This document shows positions 8,482 through 14,196 of a stretch of DNA of 17,075 bases, piece by piece. Below the pieces are notes generated by a model. That model was not told where the DNA came from, did no database searches, and saw only the letters and a program-made list of their open reading frames with translations. Position 1 is the first letter of the stretch. Each line of letters opens with the position of its first letter. The position numbers and the translations under genes are program-made. Source of the stretch: Calditrichaceae bacterium (lineage in GTDB: Bacteria > Calditrichota > Calditrichia > Calditrichales > Calditrichaceae); contig JANTFQ010000015.1 in the NCBI GenBank assembly GCA_024763405.1, positions 1-17,075 of the forward strand. The letters are read 5' to 3'.

Positions 8482-9483
8482 TTAAATGCTACGTTCAATT
8501 TCAAATACCGGAGCATTGATGCGCTTTTTCAGATCTTCTTTTTTTAGGACCTGTCTAAAATCATTTAATAAATATCTGTCCCATTTCCCCTGTTCTACCT
8601 CTTGGTCTAAGACACGCAGTGCCTCTTTCTCCGATAAGGCTGTACGATAGGGTCGTGAGGTGGTCAGCGCGTCGTAAGCGTCCACAATCGCCACAACCCG
8701 CGCGCAAAGCGGTATGTCCTCCCCGCTCAGGTGATCGGGATAACCGCTTCCGTCAAAACGTTCCTGGTGATGCCGAATCACCGGCAAAACATCATTCATA
8801 GTCTGAAGCGGACGGCATATCTTTTCTCCTTCCGCCGGATGTGTTTGTATTATTTCTAATTCATGTTCGGACAATGGACCCGGTTTTAAGAGGATGGAAT
8901 CCATGATCGCCAATTTACCAATATCATGCAGAACGCCACCTCTGCGTACCGTACGCAGTTCATGCTCTTCCAAGCCAATTTCTTCTCCGAGCAGCATACT
9001 ATAATTGGCCAGCCGGCTGCAATGTCCCTGGGTATTTGGATCTTTTGCCTCAACCGTTAAGGCAAGGCTAAATAAGATACTTTCTGCATTTTCCAATTGA
9101 TCGGTATATTGTTTAAGTTTGATAAGAGAAGCTGCACGCGCCTTTAATTCAAATATATTAAAAGGTTTTGTGATAAAATCGTCCACGCCCAGCCGAATTC
9201 CGCGAATCTTACTGTCGCTGTCTTCGAGACCGGTGATCATAATAATGGGTATTAATTTGGTGGAAGCTTTTGCTTTAAGACGTTCGCAAACGGTAAAGCC
9301 ATTCATCCCGGGCATAATTACATCGAGCAGGACAAGATCCACTTTATTATTTTCCACAAGCATTAAAGCTTCTTCGCCACTGGTTGCGGAAAGAAGGTTA
9401 TAGGGTTGTTCGGAGAAGAAAGTTTGAATCAGATCAATATTCGAGGGTAAATCGTCTACAATGAGAATCGTTGGTCGGGCCAC
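8482..9483 (-). CDS. Response regulator with HD-GYP domain, likely cyclic-di-GMP phosphodiesterase
   Basis: A 333-residue protein of the RpfG type. Residues 1-120 are a receiver domain with the acidic pair Asp10-Asp11, phospho-acceptor Asp54 in LVLLDVIMPGMNG and Lys106 in ITKPF. Residues about 125-320 form an HD-GYP domain with His154, HDIGK at 186-190, His215, His238-His239, GSGYP at 245-249 and Asp268. With all these metal ligands present it should be catalytically active; the family hydrolyses cyclic di-GMP. No histidine kinase gene is adjacent, so its input is unknown. The start codon is GTG, preceded by a strong AGGAGG only four bases away. It forms its own unit: the rpsU terminator lies upstream, and no good hairpin is visible after its stop, though long T-runs on that strand (complement of 8388-8412) could help release. 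Confidence 0.94.
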   Translation of the reverse strand: MARPTILIVDDLPSNIDLIQTFFSEQPYNLLSATSGEEALMLVENNKVDLVLLDVIMPGMNGFTVCERLKAKASTKLIPIIMITGLEDSDSKIRGIRLGVDDFITKPFNIFELKARAASLIKLKQYTDQLENAESILFSLALTVEAKDPNTQGHCSRLANYSMLLGEEIGLEEHELRTVRRGGVLHDIGKLAIMDSILLKPGPLSEHELEIIQTHPAEGEKICRPLQTMNDVLPVIRHHQERFDGSGYPDHLSGEDIPLCARVVAIVDAYDALTTSRPYRTALSEKEALRVLDQEVEQGKWDRYLLNDFRQVLKKEDLKKRINAPVFEIERSI

Positions 9484-9554
9484 ACTACCTCCTGTAAGGG
9501 CTGATTAAATAGAATCCAGAAAATTAGGCTTTCGGACATTTAAGCGAAAACTTT

Positions 9555-9586
9555 AAAAAAAAAGCAGCAGATTTCTCTGCTGCTTT
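9555..9586 (-). terminator. Rho-independent terminator after rpsU
   Basis: A perfect 11-base-pair stem, AAAGCAGCAGA (9561-9571) with TCTGCTGCTTT (9576-9586), closes a four-base loop (GAAA on the minus strand). The minus-strand product continues into a T-run (complement of 9555-9563). It lies 25 bases past the rpsU stop and separates that operon from the response regulator. Confidence 0.92.
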
Positions 9587-9610
9587 CGAATTATTTAATT
9601 AGGTTGGTAT

Positions 9611-9778
9611 TTAACGGCGAACCTTCTGTTTGCGGTTACGGTGCCGTTTCTCACTGGGACTCGTATAATGAGATTTACTGTTAATCAGCTCTAAAATATG
9701 CGCCTGCCGGACCTTCGTGCGGAAAACCCGAAGTGCTTTCTCTAAATCCTGGTACTTCGAGACATCTACGTTTACCAT
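9611..9778 (-). CDS. rpsU: 30S ribosomal protein S21
   Basis: A 55-residue basic protein. It begins MVNVDVSKYQDLEKALRVFR, continues with a KVRQAHIL segment, and ends in a PSEKRHRNRKQK-type Arg/Lys tail. This is the S21 pattern: one N-terminal strand, then helices that lie against 16S rRNA near the anti-Shine-Dalgarno end of the small subunit. The ATG follows AAGGGGGAATC, a strong ribosome binding site. It sits 84 bases after the fmt stop and before a strong terminator, so it is either the last gene of the tgt-yajC-fmt transcript or has a promoter in that gap; I see no convincing promoter there. Confidence 0.93.
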   Translation of the reverse strand: MVNVDVSKYQDLEKALRVFRTKVRQAHILELINSKSHYTSPSEKRHRNRKQKVRR

Positions 9779-9862
9779 GATTCCCCCTTAATTTAGTTAT
9801 CATGGGTATGAAACGCAGATCGGATTAAAAAGTTTCCCACTCCTGTTTTTATTGCTGCAAGT

Positions 9863-10786
9863 TCAGTTTAACTGTACTCCGGTTTCTATTTTATGGCCGT
9901 TAAAAAAATCTTTTACAGACATACGTTTCTTTCCCTGAAGCTGCACTTCCTTTACAAGCAGTGCACCCTGAGCACAGCTAATGGTGAAGGAATCACGCTG
10001 AACTTCAACAACGGTTCCCGGCTTTTGCGTGTACCGGACTTCCGGTAAAGGAAGCGCTTTAAATATTTTCAACATTTTCTGAGATAGGTAACAATAAGCG
10101 CCCGGATAAGGGGATAATCCACGGATATGATTAAAAACCTGCGAAGCCGGATGATTAAAACAAAGATGTCCGGTTTCTTTGCTGATTTTCGGTGCGCTTG
10201 TAGCCAGGCGATTATCCTGTTTTAAGGGTGTGATCTGATCCAAATTTCCCAATGCCTTTATTAAAAGACGGGCGCCTTTTTCGGCAAGAATATCGTGGAG
10301 TTCGCCGGCATTCATTTGTGGAGGAATTGCAACGGTTTCCTGCAACAGAATATTGCCGGTATCCACTTTCGCGTCAATCCGCATAATGGTGATACCCGTT
10401 TCGGTCTCGCCATTCATAATGGCTCGGTTTATGGGTGCCGCACCACGGTATTTTGGCAAGAGTGAGGCATGTACGTTAATCGTTCCACCGGGAGGCAGGG
10501 AAAACACATCGGGAGGTAAAATACGGTAGGCCACAACCACAAAAACGTCGGCGTTAAGATTTTTGAGAGAAGTAATAAAATCGAAATCTTTAAGTTTTAC
10601 GGGCTGTAATACCGGAATTCCCAGTTCCACGGCCATCTGTTTAACAGCCGGGGATTTGAGCTTTCTCCCCCGGCCTGCAGGTTTATCTGGTACGGTAACA
10701 ACAGTTAAAATATCATACCCGGCCGCTGCCAATTTCTGAAGTGAAACGGCTGCAAAATCCGGGCTGCCCATAAAAACAATTTTCAT
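9863..10786 (-). CDS. fmt: Methionyl-tRNA formyltransferase
   Basis: A 307-residue enzyme that formylates initiator methionyl-tRNA using 10-formyl-tetrahydrofolate. The N-terminal Rossmann-type domain starts MKIVFMGSPDFAAVSL. Catalytic residues by family comparison are Asn104, His106 and Asp142, with the signature SLLPKYRGAAPI at 108-119. The C-terminal OB-fold-like tRNA-binding domain covers about 205-307. Length is normal. Its ATG lies a single base after the yajC stop, so translation is almost certainly coupled, with a weak AGGA inside the end of yajC. It works with peptide deformylase, which removes the formyl group it adds. Confidence 0.97.
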   Translation of the reverse strand: MKIVFMGSPDFAAVSLQKLAAAGYDILTVVTVPDKPAGRGRKLKSPAVKQMAVELGIPVLQPVKLKDFDFITSLKNLNADVFVVVAYRILPPDVFSLPPGGTINVHASLLPKYRGAAPINRAIMNGETETGITIMRIDAKVDTGNILLQETVAIPPQMNAGELHDILAEKGARLLIKALGNLDQITPLKQDNRLATSAPKISKETGHLCFNHPASQVFNHIRGLSPYPGAYCYLSQKMLKIFKALPLPEVRYTQKPGTVVEVQRDSFTISCAQGALLVKEVQLQGKKRMSVKDFFNGHKIETGVQLN

Positions 10787-10787
10787 T

Positions 10788-11117
10788 TTATTTAGTGGTT
10801 CCTACCACATTAACTACATTCACCATACTCTTATCGACATTCAGTTTTACGTTGTCATCAACTTTGATAATCACAACTTTGTTGTCATTAGTAAAGCCGG
10901 TTACTTTCCCGTGAATCCCGCCTGATGTGACCACGTTGTCACCTTTTTTCAAGGCATCCAGCATCTTTTGTTTTTCTTTCTGTTTTTTCTGCTGGGGACG
11001 AATCATCAGGAAATACATAATAACGATGATTAAAATAAACGGTAAAAATGAGGCAATTGGATTTCCACCGCCACCCTCGGGATTGGCCGGCGCCATAAGT
11101 AAAATAAATTCTAGCAT
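10788..11117 (-). CDS. yajC: Preprotein translocase subunit YajC
   Basis: A 109-residue single-span inner-membrane protein that joins SecDF at the Sec translocon. A Pro/Gly-rich periplasmic head (residues 9-20) is followed by a membrane helix at about 21-39 and the family hallmark IRPQQKKQKE just after it. A small beta domain with GDNVVTSGGIHGKV completes the protein. I use the ATG at 11117, because AAGGAG stands five bases upstream. The in-frame GTG at 11123 overlaps that ribosome binding site and is unlikely. It lies between tgt and fmt; secD and secF, which often follow yajC, are absent here. Confidence 0.95.
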   Translation of the reverse strand: MLEFILLMAPANPEGGGGNPIASFLPFILIIVIMYFLMIRPQQKKQKEKQKMLDALKKGDNVVTSGGIHGKVTGFTNDNKVVIIKVDDNVKLNVDKSMVNVVNVVGTTK

Positions 11118-11189
11118 TGTCACTCCTTGGTTTTAATAATTAATAATTATTTTATTTTTTCTGTTTTATTCGAAACTTTTTATTCAACT

Positions 11190-12317
11190 TTAAAGCGCTG
11201 CCGTAATTTTAGGAAGAATCATGTTCTTCCATTCCCCAAACGTATCGTTTAATATGTGTTCACGGGCTTCCCTAACGAGCTGCAGATAAAAATGGACATT
11301 ATGAATTGTGGCCAGTCGCAATCCCAAATATTCATTTACGTTGTATAAATGGCGCATATATCCCCGGCTGAAATTACGGCAGGTGTAACAGGTACAGTCT
11401 GGATCAATCGCTTGTTGATCTTCTTTAAACCGGGCGGCTTTGAGTACCATTTTACCGTTCATGGTAAACACCGTTCCATTCCGTGCATTACGTGTTGGAA
11501 TAACACAGTCGAACATATCAATTCCACGGTCAATGGATTCGATAATATTTTCCGGCATCCCCACTCCCATCAGGTAGCGTGGTTTTTCCTGCGGCAAAAT
11601 ATCCGTGCATAAATTTGTTATTTTATACATTTCTTCGGCAGTTTCACCCACTGCCAGTCCGCCTACCGCATATCCGGGAAAATCCATCTTTACCAGTTCC
11701 GTGGCGCTGTGCGTACGAATATCTTCGTAAGTACTGCCCTGCACAATACCAAACAGGAATTGTTTGTGTCCATAAATAAACTCATGTTTTTCGTACAATT
11801 CCCGGGCTATCTGTGCCCATTCCAGTGTCAGCAGATTGGACTTCTGTGCATATTCATATGTGGCCGGATGCGGTGCGCATTCATCTAAAACCATCATAAT
11901 ATCGCTGCCTAAGTTCTGCTGAACCGAAAGGACGGATTCCGGTGTAAACAGATGCTTGGAACCATCAAGATGAGATCGGAAGATGACACCTTCGGAATTA
12001 ATCCTGCGCAGTTCTTTCAGGCTAAAAACCTGATAGCCGCCGCTGTCCGTTAAAACCGGACGCTTCCAATTCATAAACGCATGTAAACCGCCAAATTTCC
12101 GTATAAGCTCCGCGCCGGGACGCATATACAAATGGTAGGTATTTCCCAAAATAATTTGGGCGCCTGCTTCGATTAATTCATCCGGGGAAAGTGTTTTAAC
12201 GGAAGCCTGTGTACCGACGGGCATAAAAATGGGAGTTTCGATAGTTCCATGGTCCGTGGTAATAGTTCCGGCTCTGGCCTTCGAAGAATAATCTGTGTGA
12301 TGAAGCTGAAAAAACAA
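11190..12317 (-). CDS. tgt: tRNA-guanine transglycosylase
   Basis: A 375-residue enzyme that swaps guanine-34 of certain tRNAs for preQ1, the first tRNA-bound step of queuosine synthesis. Active-site Asp91 (TDSGGYQVFSL) and nucleophile Asp270 (FDCVIPTRNAR) are present. The zinc site is complete: Cys308, Cys310, Cys313 and His339, with the same Cys-to-His spacing as the Zymomonas enzyme. The start must be TTG at 12317: the only in-frame codons between the upstream stop and this point are not standard starts, and AGGG lies about nine bases upstream. The N-terminus then fits the family well. It is the first gene of the tgt-yajC-fmt cluster; the usual neighbour queA is not in the window. Confidence 0.96.
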   Translation of the reverse strand: MFFQLHHTDYSSKARAGTITTDHGTIETPIFMPVGTQASVKTLSPDELIEAGAQIILGNTYHLYMRPGAELIRKFGGLHAFMNWKRPVLTDSGGYQVFSLKELRRINSEGVIFRSHLDGSKHLFTPESVLSVQQNLGSDIMMVLDECAPHPATYEYAQKSNLLTLEWAQIARELYEKHEFIYGHKQFLFGIVQGSTYEDIRTHSATELVKMDFPGYAVGGLAVGETAEEMYKITNLCTDILPQEKPRYLMGVGMPENIIESIDRGIDMFDCVIPTRNARNGTVFTMNGKMVLKAARFKEDQQAIDPDCTCYTCRNFSRGYMRHLYNVNEYLGLRLATIHNVHFYLQLVREAREHILNDTFGEWKNMILPKITAAL

Positions 12318-12419
12318 AATTCTGCCCTGACTACCGCATTAAAATTGAAAGGGCGCAATTTAACTTATACCGGGCTATGATCGCAAATAAATAAAATGAT
12401 TGGCCTTAATATGAAAACA

Positions 12420-13658
12420 TCAGCGTTTAAATCCAAACACATCACGATAGCGTAATATATTTAATCGTTCCATATAAAAAATATCTTCCAGAACCAAAGC
12501 GACGGAACCCAGAATTCCCGCATTCTTTTTGATGGTGGCGCTTTTAATATGTACGGTTTTAGCGGTTGTTTTTAAAACACCGTTTTTCACTTTTTCTTTT
12601 AAAAATTTCTGAAAACTCTTATTGCCGGCCAATTCGTTTCCACCAATGATAATCAGTTCCGGATCCAGTGTATTTACCAGGTCAATACAGATACAAGCTG
12701 TTAATTCGGCATATTCTTGCAATAGCTCCATCGCTTCCGGCTGTTCCTTGTTGACCTCTTCCTGAAAATCATCCATAGTCAAATTGTCATTATTGAGAAT
12801 TTTTCGTGCCGCCTCCAATAACACTTTTTCTGATAAGAGCTCTGCAAAGGTTTTCTGTTTTTTATAAAGATGTTTATATTGTGCGGTATCCGAAATGAAA
12901 CCGCAGGGCTTAAGATAACCAATCTCACCGGCACCCGCAGAAGCGCCCCGGTAGAGTTCTCCGTTTATAATGATGCCCGCGCCTAGCCCGTCCCCAATCC
13001 ACAAATAGATTTGATTTTGCGCTCCTTTTCCGCTGCCGAATCGTGATTCCGCAAGACTAACGGCCTTTACATCATTTTCGATTATTGTTTCCACGCCATA
13101 CCGTTTTTCAAAAGCATCCCGTAACGGGAACCCCTGCCATTCTTTCAGTGAATCCGATTCTTCAATTCTCCCGGTTTGATAATTGATAACTCCGGGTATA
13201 GCCACGCCGATTCCCATAGGCTTCGCCTGGCGTACCCAGCTCTTTTTAAGCATTTTATCCATTTCAGCCCATATCATTTCTAAAACGACATTTAAGGTCG
13301 TATGGGTTTCGAATTCAATTACTTTATTGGCATGAATGTGCGCGTTCAAATCACTCAAGGCGGCCCGGGCATGATCCCGTTTTATTTCGATTCCAAAAGA
13401 ATAACCGGCCTTCGGGTTAAATTCCAACATAATGGGCCGGCGGCCGCCTAAGTGGGTGGAATTACCGATGCCGGTTTCGAAGACATACCCCTGCATGAGC
13501 AGATTGTTGATTATTTCAGATACGGCTGCTTTGGATATTTTATAGCGTTTGGCAATGTCGGCCCGTGAAATAGGCCCGTCATTTTTAATGAACCGTAAAA
13601 TATTAAGTTCGTTGTATTCACGAACCAACCGGGGACCAAAACTTGCATTTCGTATCAT
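12420..13658 (-). CDS. ROK-family transcriptional regulator
   Basis: A 412-residue protein with an N-terminal winged helix-turn-helix (about 17-60, recognition segment near 41-54) and a ROK sugar-kinase-like domain from about 80. The kinase-type Asp196 is kept in IIENDVKAV. The zinc-binding signature of most ROK proteins is missing: the usual EXGH is EIGY at 245-248, and the following CXCGXXGCXE cluster is replaced by a segment with one Cys (252). The phosphate loop reads GDGLGAG (222-228), with Asp where Thr or Val is usual. This points to a sensor that binds a sugar or related ligand rather than an active kinase; the ligand is unknown. AGGG stands six bases before the ATG. It is divergent from the DUF4954-LOG pair, which it may control. 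Alternatively it may regulate distant sugar genes, as many ROK repressors do. Confidence 0.93.
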   Translation of the reverse strand: MIRNASFGPRLVREYNELNILRFIKNDGPISRADIAKRYKISKAAVSEIINNLLMQGYVFETGIGNSTHLGGRRPIMLEFNPKAGYSFGIEIKRDHARAALSDLNAHIHANKVIEFETHTTLNVVLEMIWAEMDKMLKKSWVRQAKPMGIGVAIPGVINYQTGRIEESDSLKEWQGFPLRDAFEKRYGVETIIENDVKAVSLAESRFGSGKGAQNQIYLWIGDGLGAGIIINGELYRGASAGAGEIGYLKPCGFISDTAQYKHLYKKQKTFAELLSEKVLLEAARKILNNDNLTMDDFQEEVNKEQPEAMELLQEYAELTACICIDLVNTLDPELIIIGGNELAGNKSFQKFLKEKVKNGVLKTTAKTVHIKSATIKKNAGILGSVALVLEDIFYMERLNILRYRDVFGFKR

Positions 13659-13707
13659 ATTTTCCCTGACTGAGTTTTAAAAATAAAGGTTAAAGGCAAT
13701 AAAAAAG

Positions 13708-13732
13708 AGTATACAAAATTTTAAACTAAAAT
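13708..13732 (-). promoter_or_regulatory. Possible ROK gene promoter with an overlapping palindrome
   Basis: On the minus strand TATACT (13708-13713) resembles a -10 box about 50 bases before the ROK start codon. Just upstream, in the spacer to any -35 box, lies ATTTTA-AAC-TAAAAT (13718-13732), a perfect six-base inverted repeat. ROK repressors bind AT-rich palindromes of this kind, and a site here would fit autorepression. The surroundings are very AT-rich, so chance is a real alternative, and no clear -35 box is visible. Confidence 0.3.
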
Positions 13733-13769
13733 AAAAATTTGGGACTTGTTTTATTTTTTCTAAATTTTA

Positions 13770-13778
13770 TGGTATAAT
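13770..13778 (+). promoter_or_regulatory. Extended -10 promoter candidate toward DUF4954
   Basis: TGGTATAAT matches the extended -10 consensus (TGnTATAAT) exactly. No good -35 box is seen; TTTATT at 13750-13755 is weak, which is common for extended -10 promoters. It points to the plus strand and lies 16 bases before the left end of the repeat element. A transcript from here would carry a leader of about 410 bases containing the whole palindromic element before reaching DUF4954. Confidence 0.4.
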
Positions 13779-13793
13779 CGTACGACAATCAGG

Positions 13794-14137
13794 TTAATTG
13801 GTGACTGTCCATAAAGTCAGAAAGCAGCAGTGGTCTTTGTCAAGATTTTGACCCTCCCGTCCCCTCCCTGAAATTAGGGTGTTGCAGTTTCTAAGATTTC
13901 TCGCTTATTTCTTCGAAATCCACTCGAAATGACACAGAATGCCTGTCATTTCGAACAAAAAGGGGGATTAAATCCGAGTTTGAGGAGAAATCTTATGATT
14001 GTGCAACACCCTCAATTCAAGGAGGATTCCCGATGCTTTTTATCGGGAGGGTGGGTTCTTAAGACAATAATTCAAAAAGTAGCGTTATTTTTTCTTATAA
14101 ATGATACGACCGCACATTAAAGACAGGCACTAATTAA
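13794..14137. mobile_element. MITE-like non-coding element with terminal inverted repeats
   Basis: The left end TTAATTGGTGACTGTCC (13794-13810) and the reverse complement of the right end (14121-14137) agree at 14 of 17 positions. Both ends start with TTAA, which may be a target duplication or part of the repeat. The interior, about 310 bases, has no believable gene; a 63-codon open frame at 13929-14120 is only the repeat read through and resembles no protein I know. GTGACTGTCC/GTGCCTGTC-like ends recur in dispersed bacterial elements mobilised by transposases supplied elsewhere; that link is inference here. The element fills most of the divergent gap between the ROK gene and DUF4954. Confidence 0.5.
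13851..14052. repeat. Long imperfect palindrome of four collinear inverted blocks
   Basis: Four perfect inverted pairs lie in nested order. ACCCTCCCG at 13851-13859 pairs with 14044-14052. AGGGTGTTGCA at 13876-13886 pairs with 14002-14012. TAAGATTTCTC at 13892-13902 pairs with 13985-13995. TCGAAATGACA at 13924-13934 pairs with 13944-13954 around a nine-base loop. As RNA it could fold into one long cruciform-like stem with bulges. The right arm holds an extra small hairpin of its own, TCCCGAT/ATCGGGA (14028-14034 with 14042-14048). The inner words (AGATTTCTCG, CGAAATGACA) are of the type found in dispersed palindromic repeats of many bacterial genomes. Confidence 0.85.
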
Positions 14138-14196
14138 TCATCTTTATCCATTTTCCGTACCGTTTTTGTCAAATACAATTTTAAGATGAGGTCCCT

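Noticed and set aside
11135..11151. Perfect AT-only palindrome AATAATTA-A-TAATTATT between tgt and yajC
   Set aside because: Pure A/T composition makes a chance palindrome likely, and it is not a terminator because it has no G/C stem; possibly only an AT-rich spacer.
13929..14120. A 63-codon open frame on the plus strand inside the intergenic region
   Set aside because: It lies entirely inside the palindromic element, has no ribosome binding site of note, and its translation has low complexity with no family resemblance.
14174..14179. TACAAT as a -10 box directly before DUF4954
   Set aside because: A start about seven bases downstream would leave almost no leader and cut into the ribosome binding site; the -35 match (TTTTCC) is also poor.
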